Shown one piece after another: positions 16,910 to 24,145 of a DNA stretch of 64,000 nucleotides (position 1 is the stretch's first letter; each line of letters starts with the position of its first letter). A program made the position numbers and the translations under genes. Origin of the DNA: Curtobacterium sp. VKM Ac-1395 (GTDB taxonomy: Bacteria > Actinomycetota > Actinomycetes > Actinomycetales > Microbacteriaceae). The stretch lies in the NCBI RefSeq assembly GCF_015350975.1, contig NZ_JADKRX010000003.1, positions 479,278 to 543,277 on the forward strand, written 5' to 3'. The notes under the pieces were generated by a model. It was not told the origin of the DNA. It made no database searches and worked only from the letters and a program-made list of their open reading frames with translations.

Positions 16910-17867
16910 CGTCGTACCGGAAGAGCCGGAGCTGGAGGAGGGAGATGAGCATGATGATCACGAAGAGGACCCAGGAGATGGCCGACGCGTAGCCGGTCTG
17001 GTAGTTGACGAACCCGTCGCGGTAGAGCAGGTTCACGAGCGTGTCGGTGTGGAAGACCGGACCGCCGCCGGTCATGACGTACACCAGGTCGAACACCTGG
17101 AACGACTGGATCGTCAGGATCATCGACGTGAAGAGCATCGTGGGGCGGATGCTCGGCAGGGTGATCCGCCAGACGGTCTGCCAGCGGTTCGCGCCGTCGA
17201 GTTCCGCGGCCTCGTACCGTTCCGCCGGCACGCCCTTCAGCCCGGCGACGAAGAGGATCATCGCGAAGCCGAGGCTCTTCCAGACCGACACGGCGATGAT
17301 CGTCGGCAGGGCCAGCGACGTCGACTGCAGCCACGCGATGCTCGGCAGTCCGAGCGCCGCGGTGATGCCGCCCACGAGACCGATGTCCGGGTCGAGCAGG
17401 AACTTCCAGACCAGGCCGATCGTCACGAGCGACACGATGGTCGGGAAGAAGAAGACCGATCGGACGATGCGGTTCGCGAGGGTGTCCTGCTGGAGGAGGA
17501 TGGCGGCGACGAACCCGAGGACGACGAGCAGGACGACCGAGACGAGCGTGTACTCGAGCGTGATCCGCAGGGCGTTCCAGAACTGTCCGTCGTGGAACAG
17601 CGCGACGTAGTTGCCGAAGCCCACGAAGGGCTGCGAGACCGCCCCCACGGTCCAGTCGAAGAACGAGTAGTACAGCGACCGGAGGATGGGGAAGACCACG
17701 AACGCGCCGAGGATGAGCAGCGACGGGGCCATGAAGAGCCAGGCCGGCTGGAACCGACGCGATCGGCGGCGGGTGGGGCGAGCCTCCCGTCCGGTGTCGC
17801 GGCCGGAGGCCGGGGCCCCGCCACGCGGCGTGCGTGGCGGGGCGGACCCGGTGAGCTGGTCGGTCAC
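16899..17867 (-). CDS. CUT1 sugar ABC transporter permease (MalF type)
   Basis: A 322-residue permease. I place the start at GTG 17867, which overlaps the stop of the binding-protein gene as GTGA. The first 40 residues are Arg/Pro/Gly-rich, and then a hydrophobic span begins at AWLFMAPSLLILGAFVVFP. The EAA loop is EAAELDGANRWQTVWR. The gene continues directly into the MalG-type permease with an 11-base overlap. Function and position are standard for CUT1 systems. Confidence 0.9.
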   Translation of the reverse strand: MTDQLTGSAPPRTPRGGAPASGRDTGREARPTRRRSRRFQPAWLFMAPSLLILGAFVVFPILRSLYYSFFDWTVGAVSQPFVGFGNYVALFHDGQFWNALRITLEYTLVSVVLLVVLGFVAAILLQQDTLANRIVRSVFFFPTIVSLVTIGLVWKFLLDPDIGLVGGITAALGLPSIAWLQSTSLALPTIIAVSVWKSLGFAMILFVAGLKGVPAERYEAAELDGANRWQTVWRITLPSIRPTMLFTSMILTIQSFQVFDLVYVMTGGGPVFHTDTLVNLLYRDGFVNYQTGYASAISWVLFVIIMLISLLQLRLFRYDDVD

Positions 17868-19126
17868 TGACCGCAGCCGGTGAGGCCGTCGATCGTCTGA
17901 CCGGCGCTCTTCGTGGCGGAGGCGACCGACTTCCCGCGGGTGATCTCGCCGATCAGGGGGACGTAGCCGTCGGAGTCGACCTTCGTGGCGTTCGGCACGT
18001 GCGGCAGGTACAGGCGCGCGTTGGGCACCTGGCTGGCGAAGACCGACACGGTGGGGTCTGCCTTCAGCTCCGCATCGTCCGACAGGTCGGTCCTGAGCGG
18101 CGGGAAGCCCGTCTGCAGCGAGAACTTCTGCTGCGCGGACTTCGACGTCCAGTAGGCCAGGAACTCCTGCGCCTGCTTCGGGTACTTCGTCTTCGCCGAG
18201 ATCGACAGCGGGGCGATCGCGCCGAGCGTGCTCGACTTGCCGTCCACGCCGACCGGGATCGTCGCGATGCCGAGGTCGATGCCGGCGTCCTTGTACCCGG
18301 ACGCAGCCCACGGGCCGTTGATCTCCATCGCGGCCTTGCCTGCCGAGAACAGCGAGTCAGCCTCGGCACCGGTCAGACCGACCGGGCTGACCTTGTCCTT
18401 CGCGACCAGGTCCGCCCAGGTGGACAGTGACTTCTGCCCGTCGGAGGACTGCACGACGCTGCAGTTCTTGCCGTTGACGATGTCGCCGCCCTCGAGCCAC
18501 TGCAGTACAGGCCACATCTGGATCGTCTGGTTGTCGGCGAGCGCGATGCCGTACTTGCCGCCGGCGGTGAGTCTCTTCGCGTCCGCCGCCATCTCGGCGA
18601 CGCTCGACGGCGGGTCCGTGATGCCGGCCGCCGCGAAGAGCTTCTTGTTGTAGTACAGGCTCAGCGTGGCGAAGTTCGCGGGGACGCCGTAGAGCTTGCC
18701 GTCGTAGGTGAACTCGTCGACGGTGCCAGGGGCGAAGGCATCCGTGTTGATCTTGCCGTCACCGCTGCCGGTCGCCGTGATCGGCATCACCGACCGCGTC
18801 TTGACGTACTGGGCGACGGCGTTCGGGTCGGAGGACACCGCGGCGACGTCGGGACCCTGCCCGGTCAGCCAGGCCGACGGGAGCTTCTGCTGGATGGTGT
18901 CCCACGGCTGCACGGTCATGTCGACCTTGACGTCCGGGTGGGCCTTCTCGAAGTCCTTGACGATGGTGGCGTAGCCGGGGCGGTCGCCGCCGGTGAACCC
19001 GGTCCAGACCTTGAGGGTGACGGGGCCGACCGTGCTGGCGTTGCCGCCGGCGGAACAACCGGTGAGGGTGAGGGCCGCCACGGTGGCGACGGCGCCGATC
19101 GCGAGGGTCGTGCGTGCGTGCTTCAT
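17864..19126 (-). CDS. CUT1 solute-binding lipoprotein
   Basis: A 420-residue exported sugar-binding protein with a lipoprotein signal (MKHARTTLAIGAVATVAALT, lipobox LTGC). The mature part opens with a strand typical of this class (VTLKVWTGFTGGDRPGY). It captures sugar outside the membrane and hands it to the two permeases encoded immediately downstream. The leader between the LacI gene and this start is 190 bases long and carries an unusual block of short tandem repeats. The start ATG at 19126 has AGGAGC upstream. Confidence 0.9.
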   Translation of the reverse strand: MKHARTTLAIGAVATVAALTLTGCSAGGNASTVGPVTLKVWTGFTGGDRPGYATIVKDFEKAHPDVKVDMTVQPWDTIQQKLPSAWLTGQGPDVAAVSSDPNAVAQYVKTRSVMPITATGSGDGKINTDAFAPGTVDEFTYDGKLYGVPANFATLSLYYNKKLFAAAGITDPPSSVAEMAADAKRLTAGGKYGIALADNQTIQMWPVLQWLEGGDIVNGKNCSVVQSSDGQKSLSTWADLVAKDKVSPVGLTGAEADSLFSAGKAAMEINGPWAASGYKDAGIDLGIATIPVGVDGKSSTLGAIAPLSISAKTKYPKQAQEFLAYWTSKSAQQKFSLQTGFPPLRTDLSDDAELKADPTVSVFASQVPNARLYLPHVPNATKVDSDGYVPLIGEITRGKSVASATKSAGQTIDGLTGCGQ

Positions 19127-19173
19127 CGGGAACGCTCCTTTGCGTTGCTGTGCTCGCAGGATGGGTGGGGGTA

Positions 19174-19256
19174 CTGCGGGTGGGTGGGGCTGCGGGTGGG
19201 TGCGGCTGCGGGTGGGTGGTGCTGGTGCTGGTGCTGGTGCTGGTGCTGGTGCTGGT
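19174..19256. repeat. Tandem repeats in the binding-protein leader (16-bp and 6-bp units)
   Basis: CTGCGGGTGGGTG occurs three times with a 16-base period (19174, 19190, 19206), running straight into six and a half copies of GGTGCT (19218-19256). On the transcribed strand these read as CACCCACCCGCAG and AGCACC repeats. They lie between the LacI gene and the binding-protein start. An open frame over them encodes His-Gln repeats, but I regard it as a by-product. Confidence 0.85.
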
Positions 19257-19316
19257 GGGGTACTGCTGGTGGTGGGGGCCTGCTGGTGCGCCGGGTACTG
19301 CTGGCGCGGCGTCCGC

Positions 19317-20366
19317 TCAGGTGCGGACGCGTTCCGCGTCGGGGTCGCACCCGCAGGATCGGCGGGTGACGAGGTCGACGGGGAGCTCGGTGCGGGCGGG
19401 TTGGCCGCCGCGGTGGTCGACGAGGTCGAAGAGGCGCTCGGTGGCGATGCGGCCCATCTCCTCGGCGGGGACTCGGATGGTCGTGATGCCCGGGGTGGTG
19501 ACGCGGGCGAGCCCGAAGTCGTCGAAGCCGACGACGGAGACGTCCTCCGGCACGTCGACCCCGGCGCGACGGAGGGTGTGGAGCCCGCCCACCGCCATGT
19601 CGTCGTTCGCGAAGACGACGCCGTCGGGGCGGGTCGCGGCGTCCTCGTGCAGGAAGTGCTCCATCGCGGCGGCGCCGGAGGTCTCGGACAGGTCGCCCTC
19701 GACCATGGAGACGTCGGTGAGACCGTGTCGCTCGGCAGCCCGGAGGAACCCGGTCCGTCGGTCGAGCCCGGTCTGGTGGTCGAGCGTGCCCGTCACGTGC
19801 AGGAGGCGGCGGCGCCCGTGCACCTCGACGAGGTGGTCGACGAGCCGCTCGGTGGCGGCCACGTCGTCGATGCCGACCGTGACCGCGTCGGCCAGGTGCG
19901 GGTAGTTGCCGATGAGGACAGCGGGCAGCCCGCTCGCGACGAGCCCCTGGACGTGGTCGTCGTCGATCGCGGCACTCGTGACGATCGCGCCGTCGGCGGT
20001 GCGGGAGCGCATGACCCGCTCGTAGGCGACACCACCGTTGGAGGTGTCCGCGTTCGTCGAGACGATCACCTGGGCGTCGTGCGCGTTGGCCGCGGTCGAC
20101 ATCCCCGTGAGCACGTGCATGAAGTAGAGGTGCCCGAAGACGTGTGCGGACGAGTTCGGCACGATGAGCGCCACGGCGTCGGCCCGCTGACTGCGCAGCG
20201 CGCGACCGGCCGAGCTCGGGACGTAGCCGAGCTCGTCCGCGGCCCGCTTGACCGCTGCTCGGGTGCGCTCGCTGATCCGTTCGTGTCCAGCGAGCGCCAT
20301 GCTCGCAGCGGCGGACGTCACGCCGACCTTCGCGGCGACGTCCTTCAGAGTGACGGACTTCGGCAT
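19317..20366 (-). CDS. LacI-family repressor of the second sugar operon
   Basis: A 349-residue LacI protein: helix-turn-helix at residues 5-26 (VTLKDVAAKVGVTSAAASMA), hinge, then the sugar-sensing domain with the conserved VVGFDDFGLA near residue 275. It ends in a Cys-rich motif (SCGCDPDAE). It stands first in the minus-strand operon that contains the binding protein, two permeases and the GH1 enzyme. Two ATCGAT-centred palindromes lie just upstream of its start and are the likely operators, giving autoregulation of the whole unit if it is one transcript. Confidence 0.92.
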   Translation of the reverse strand: MPKSVTLKDVAAKVGVTSAAASMALAGHERISERTRAAVKRAADELGYVPSSAGRALRSQRADAVALIVPNSSAHVFGHLYFMHVLTGMSTAANAHDAQVIVSTNADTSNGGVAYERVMRSRTADGAIVTSAAIDDDHVQGLVASGLPAVLIGNYPHLADAVTVGIDDVAATERLVDHLVEVHGRRRLLHVTGTLDHQTGLDRRTGFLRAAERHGLTDVSMVEGDLSETSGAAAMEHFLHEDAATRPDGVVFANDDMAVGGLHTLRRAGVDVPEDVSVVGFDDFGLARVTTPGITTIRVPAEEMGRIATERLFDLVDHRGGQPARTELPVDLVTRRSCGCDPDAERVRT

Positions 20367-20387
20367 GATCGCCTCCTCGGCTTCGTT

Positions 20388-20402
20388 GCTTTATCGATTA
20401 AC
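20388..20402. promoter_or_regulatory. Putative LacI operator 1 (CTTTATCGATTAAC)
   Basis: An ATCGAT-centred palindromic site (CTTTATCGATTAAC) is 22 bases upstream of the LacI start. It matches the site at 20421 read on the other strand (CTTCATCGATTAAG) at nearly every position. Confidence 0.6.
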
Positions 20403-20420
20403 TACGCCCATCATGCACGT

Positions 20421-20436
20421 GCTTAATCGATGAAGC
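20421..20436. promoter_or_regulatory. Putative LacI operator 2 (CTTAATCGATGAAG)
   Basis: GCTTAATCGATGAAGC has the same ATCGAT core as the site at 20388. The two cores are 33 bases apart, about three helical turns, which places both sites on one face of the DNA. Confidence 0.6.
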
Positions 20437-21002
20437 AAGCCCCGGCGCGGAATGTGACGCGCGCGACTGGCGGCCGCCGCGCCGACTCCCGCCCGCCGGC
20501 CCGGCCTCTAGGCGCGGCGCCGAGTCTCGCCCTCCCGGACACTGTGCGCCCCGCAGACGCCACAGACTGTCCGCGGCGCCGAGTCTCGCCGCCCGCAGGC
20601 AGGTGCGGGCACGCGGGCCCGTCCGGCGCAGCCGGCGGAAGCGACACCGTGGGTACGGATGCGCCGCGCAACAGCCCGCACGATGTCGCTCGATGTGCGT
20701 GCACCGACACGGGAGCGGCACCGGCCAGCCGGAAGCGACAGGGTCCGTGCGGATGCGGATGCGGCTGCACGGGCGCAAGGCGCAGCCGCGGCAGGCGCAA
20801 ACCAGCGGCGCGAAGCGAGTCTCGGCCGGGCGGACATCGCTCGAGGCGAGCGCGGCGCGATGTGTCCGCGGGGCCGAGACTCGGGCGGGCGCCGGGGCGC
20901 GGACGGACGGGAGGGAGGGAGGGAGGGAGGGGACGCGACCTCGCGTGCCCGATGCGCGGGCATGGACCCGCGTGCGACGAACCTGGGGCGGAAGCGGCAG
21001 GG
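20437..21002. repeat. Gene-free stretch of 566 bases with repeat mosaic
   Basis: No supported gene. CGAGTCTCG-type elements occur at about 20521 and 20580, and as an inverted pair at 20817-20883 enclosing GCGGACATCG and CGATGTGTCCGC. GGAAGCGACA occurs at 20637 and 20731, followed by sequence about three-quarters identical to the element at 13773 (GGATGCGC, GCGCA, TGTCGCTCGATG). A GGGA run sits at about 20908-20932. The two repeat-filled gaps of this window clearly share a common set of elements. Confidence 0.7.
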
Positions 21003-21473
21003 CTACTTGCTGGCGCCGTCCGTCACGCAGTTCTCGACGCGGCTGGCGGCTGCGGAGTCGGCGGCGAAGGTCTTCGGCGCCGGGGAGGCCGTGGCGGTCG
21101 GGGCGTCGACCTCGTCGGTGGCCGCGCGGTTGAGCGGGAAGACCGTGCCGTCGAAGTCATCGGCGGTGGGGTCGACGGTCGTGGCCCAGAGGGCGACGTC
21201 GCCGCCGGACGCAGGGGTCGTGCCGAGGTACCAGCCACCGTCAGCGGCCTCGATGTTCACCGTCGTGACGTCGTCGCTGCCGGTCAGGGCGTTGATCGCG
21301 TCGACCGTCGCACTCGAGGCGGTGTCGCACGTCGCGGCCCTCGTGGTGTTCTCGGCGAGAGGTCCGGTGTTCGCCGGGTTCGGCTCCTGGGCTGCGCCGT
21401 TGCAGGACGCGAGCAGCAGGGCGAGGGCGACTGAGCCGACGAGGGCGGAAGCGGTCTTCGCAGTGGTTCGCAT
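21003..21473 (-). CDS. Putative lipoprotein of unknown function
   Basis: A 156-residue exported protein. The N-terminus has a lipoprotein signal (MRTTAKTASALVGSVALALL, lipobox ASC), so the mature protein is a small membrane-anchored domain of about 130 residues. It contains several pairs of strands (TTVNIEAADGGWYLGTTP) and two further Cys residues (CDTASS and the C-terminal ENCVTD) that could form a disulfide. I do not recognise the family. It is followed by no gene on the same strand for 600 bases and is preceded by the manganese catalase, 107 bases away. Confidence 0.7.
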   Translation of the reverse strand: MRTTAKTASALVGSVALALLLASCNGAAQEPNPANTGPLAENTTRAATCDTASSATVDAINALTGSDDVTTVNIEAADGGWYLGTTPASGGDVALWATTVDPTADDFDGTVFPLNRAATDEVDAPTATASPAPKTFAADSAAASRVENCVTDGASK

Positions 21474-21580
21474 GGTCGGGACGCTAACCACCGGCCGGTG
21501 AGCCACGTCCCAGGTGGAGCGGCCGCCGGACAGGCGCAGCGGTACCAGTCGCTGCGCTCCTGTCCGACGGCCGACCACGG

Positions 21581-22462
21581 TCACTCCTTGTTGAGCTTGT
21601 CCTGCACGGCGCCGGCGGTCTTCTCGATGATGTTCGGGAGTTCCGTGGTGCCGTAGAACCGAGTGTCCGGGTGCGTGGGCGGGGGCATCGGCACCGACGA
21701 CGTGGGGCCGTCGCGGTACGAGTACTCGCCCTTGCCGTCGAACGACGGACCGCTGGCCCAGGGGCCGTTGCCCGCCTCGGCACCGTCCGAGAAGTTCAGG
21801 TACTGGTAGCTGAACTCCGTGTGCTCCTTGGACTGCGGGAACTTGTTCGGCACCGGGAAGTCCTCGATGCCGGCCTCGCGCAGTTCGGCCGCGGCGGACG
21901 CCCACATGTTCTGGTGCATCGTGTCGCGGGCGATGAGGAAGCCGAGGAGGTCACGGACGCCGTGGTCGTCGGTCATGTGGTACAGCCGCGCGGCCTGGAC
22001 ACGGCCCTGCATCTCGGCGTTCTCGTTCGCCGTGAAGTCGGCGAGCAGGTTGCCGCTGGCGGTGATGTACGAGCCCTGCCAGGGGTTGCCGTTGCTGTCG
22101 ACAGGACGAGCCCCGGCGCCGGCCACGATGCCGTGCTGGACGTCGGTGCCGCCGATGATCGCGGCGACGGTCGGGTCGTCCTGCACCGCGTCCTCGGTGA
22201 TCCCGAGCGGCGACTTCTCCAGCAGCTGCGCGATCATCGTCGCGAGCATCTCGACGTGGCCCATCTCCTCCGCACCGATGCCGAACACCAGGTCGCGGTA
22301 CTTGCCGGGCATGTGCATGTTCCACGCCTGGAACTGGTACTGCATGGCCACGGAGATCTCGCCGTACTGACCGCCGAGCACCTCCTGCAGCTTCCTGGCG
22401 TAGACGGCGTCCGGCTTGTCAGGAGTGGCCTTGAACTGCAGTTCTTGCTTGTGGAAGTACAC
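21581..22462 (-). CDS. Manganese-containing (non-haem) catalase
   Basis: A 293-residue dimanganese catalase, which converts hydrogen peroxide to water and oxygen in the cytoplasm. The four-helix ferritin-like core is intact, and the expected metal ligands fall at Glu35 (QYGE), Glu66 and His69 (EEMGH), Glu150 (ENAE) and His183 (DTMH). These are within two residues of the Lactobacillus plantarum enzyme numbering. The start is GTG 22462 (VYFHKQELQF) with a strong AAGGAG site. The C-terminal 50 residues contain the Pro-rich tail usual in this family. It appears to be a single gene. Confidence 0.93.
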   Translation of the reverse strand: MYFHKQELQFKATPDKPDAVYARKLQEVLGGQYGEISVAMQYQFQAWNMHMPGKYRDLVFGIGAEEMGHVEMLATMIAQLLEKSPLGITEDAVQDDPTVAAIIGGTDVQHGIVAGAGARPVDSNGNPWQGSYITASGNLLADFTANENAEMQGRVQAARLYHMTDDHGVRDLLGFLIARDTMHQNMWASAAAELREAGIEDFPVPNKFPQSKEHTEFSYQYLNFSDGAEAGNGPWASGPSFDGKGEYSYRDGPTSSVPMPPPTHPDTRFYGTTELPNIIEKTAGAVQDKLNKE

Positions 22463-22605
22463 GATCGCTCCTTCTGTTCGCGGCCTGGTCCGGGCTGGTC
22501 CCTGGATGGTCCACCGCGATGGCCGGGACGGTAGGCGGACGCTCCCGGACGGCGACGGAGATTGTCCACCGCACGAAAGCGGGGCTCGGCAGTAGCGTCG
22601 GGACC

Positions 22606-24033
22606 ATGGCAGCACCTGAGGACCCGCTCGTCCCCGCCGACGCGGTGGCGGTCGGTGCGACGACGCTCGTGCCCGACCTGTTCCGACCCGTCGCGGCCGT
22701 GGTGACCGCCGGGTCGGTCCGGTGGCTCACCTGGCCCGGCGTCTCGCTGCCGGACCGTGCACTCGAGGAGGTCGAGGTGCTGCCGACGGCGTCCGGAGCG
22801 TGGCTGCTCTACCGGTCCGACGGGCCCGGGATCGACGAGGACGGCCGGGGTCGGTCCGGGACCGTCGCCGTGCACCTCGGTCCGAGCGGCGTCTCGGACG
22901 GCGTCGAGCTCGACGGCCTCCGTCCGCTCGGCGCTGACGAGGGCGGGTTGTGGCTCGGCGACCCGCGTGACGCGTTGGAGTGGATGAGCGACGACGACGA
23001 CGACGAAGACGACAACGACCCCGCCGACATCGATCCCGCGACGCTGCCGAGGACGCCAGAGGAACCGTTCTGGCCCGACCCGTCCGAGTGGACCGAGCCC
23101 ACGGACGAGGACAGCGACGACGAGGACGGCGACGACGACGGGTACACGTGGTCCATCGGCTTCGCCGACGAGGACGACGAGGACGACACGGACGACACGG
23201 ACGACACTGACGTCGTCGTCGCCGGGGAGGACCCTGGACAGCGCGACTCCGACCCGATCGAGCGCGCAGATCCGATCCCGGCCCCGAGTCGCCCGCTGCC
23301 GACCCCGCCCACTGACCTGGTGTGGATCGCACCGGACGGCACCCGCACGGTGATCCGCGTCGACCACCTCGTCGACGACGTGCGTCGGGAGGGCGCGGCC
23401 CTCGTCGTGCGGTACTTCCCCGCGGGGCCTTGCCGCGTCGTGCACGAGGACGAGGACGGTGGCGGCTGGTGGGACGTCGTGTACGAGCCGCACGAGGTCC
23501 GCGTCGACATCTCCAGCGCGCTCCCACGGTCCATCGACACGGACGCCCTGGAGTCCGAGCCGGCAGCCGAGGAGGACGAGGACGCCTGGGAGCAGGCCAT
23601 CGACGCGCGAGAGGCGCGGCGAGCACCCTGGCTCGACCGCCTCGACCTCGCCGGTGTCGCGGGGACGCGCTGGCCGATGTGGGACGCGGACGAGGTCTCC
23701 CGCGCACGTGCGGTCGACCGGCTGCGTGCCCAGTTCATCGGCCTCGACGAGCGGGTGGTCCTGTGGACGCGCGACCACCCCGAGCCGCGGAGTGTCCCGA
23801 GCGACCAGCGCGACGTCCAGGTGGTCACGGAGGGCAGCTGGCCCGACACCGAGGTGGTGGTCTCCTTCGAGCACACCGCGGTGCCGTTCCTCCGACTGCG
23901 CAGGCGGTACCGGGTCTTCGACGCGACCGGTCGGCCGATCGACTGGACCCACGTCACCGTGCACCTCGAGGAGGACGTCCTCACGGCACTGCCACCCCGG
24001 TCCCACGCGGTCGACGGCGTCCTCGACCTCTGA
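22606..24033 (+). CDS. Asp/Glu-rich protein of unknown function
   Basis: About 475 residues from the chosen ATG 22606 (MAAPEDPLVP); an upstream in-frame start exists at 22519 but that part does not look like protein. The outstanding feature is a highly acidic central region (about residues 125-215) with runs such as DDDDDEDD and EDDEDDTDDTDDTD. It is flanked by two better-ordered parts, the C-terminal one rich in Trp and Arg (WDADEVSRARAVDRLRAQF). There is no signal peptide or membrane span, so it is cytoplasmic. I do not recognise it. It ends at a strong hairpin. Acidic runs could bind cations or mimic nucleic acid, which is speculation. Confidence 0.72.
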   Translation: MAAPEDPLVPADAVAVGATTLVPDLFRPVAAVVTAGSVRWLTWPGVSLPDRALEEVEVLPTASGAWLLYRSDGPGIDEDGRGRSGTVAVHLGPSGVSDGVELDGLRPLGADEGGLWLGDPRDALEWMSDDDDDEDDNDPADIDPATLPRTPEEPFWPDPSEWTEPTDEDSDDEDGDDDGYTWSIGFADEDDEDDTDDTDDTDVVVAGEDPGQRDSDPIERADPIPAPSRPLPTPPTDLVWIAPDGTRTVIRVDHLVDDVRREGAALVVRYFPAGPCRVVHEDEDGGGWWDVVYEPHEVRVDISSALPRSIDTDALESEPAAEEDEDAWEQAIDAREARRAPWLDRLDLAGVAGTRWPMWDADEVSRARAVDRLRAQFIGLDERVVLWTRDHPEPRSVPSDQRDVQVVTEGSWPDTEVVVSFEHTAVPFLRLRRRYRVFDATGRPIDWTHVTVHLEEDVLTALPPRSHAVDGVLDL

Positions 24034-24043
24034 CACCACGGCA

Positions 24044-24087
24044 CACCGCCGCGAGACGCCCCTGAACCCCGGCGTCTCGCGGCGGTG
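24044..24087. terminator. Terminator-like hairpin after the acidic-protein gene
   Basis: Arms of 17 bases (CACCGCCGCGAGACGCC and its complement) around a 10-base loop, starting 11 bases after the stop codon at 24033. It also serves the 3' end of the convergent GH3 gene. Confidence 0.8.
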
Positions 24088-24100
24088 CGGCCGACCGGCT

Positions 24101-24143
24101 GATCAACCGATCAGACGATCGGCCGATCGGCCGATCGGACGAC
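24101..24143. repeat. GATC/CGATCGGC short repeat cluster
   Basis: The octamer-like unit CGATCGGC and close variants are repeated five times between the convergent acidic-protein and GH3 genes. Several units are self-complementary (CCGATCGG), so small hairpins are possible. It may be part of the GH3 terminator. Confidence 0.6.
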
Positions 24144-24145
24144 CC

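Noticed and set aside
19123-19350. A 75-codon minus-strand frame encoding His-Gln repeats
   Set aside because: It only translates the GGTGCT minisatellite and lacks a ribosome binding site, so I treat it as a by-product of the repeat.
20430-21434. A 334-codon plus-strand frame in the second gene-free gap
   Set aside because: It translates the repeat mosaic and then the reverse of the lipoprotein gene, which has a clear lipobox on the minus strand.
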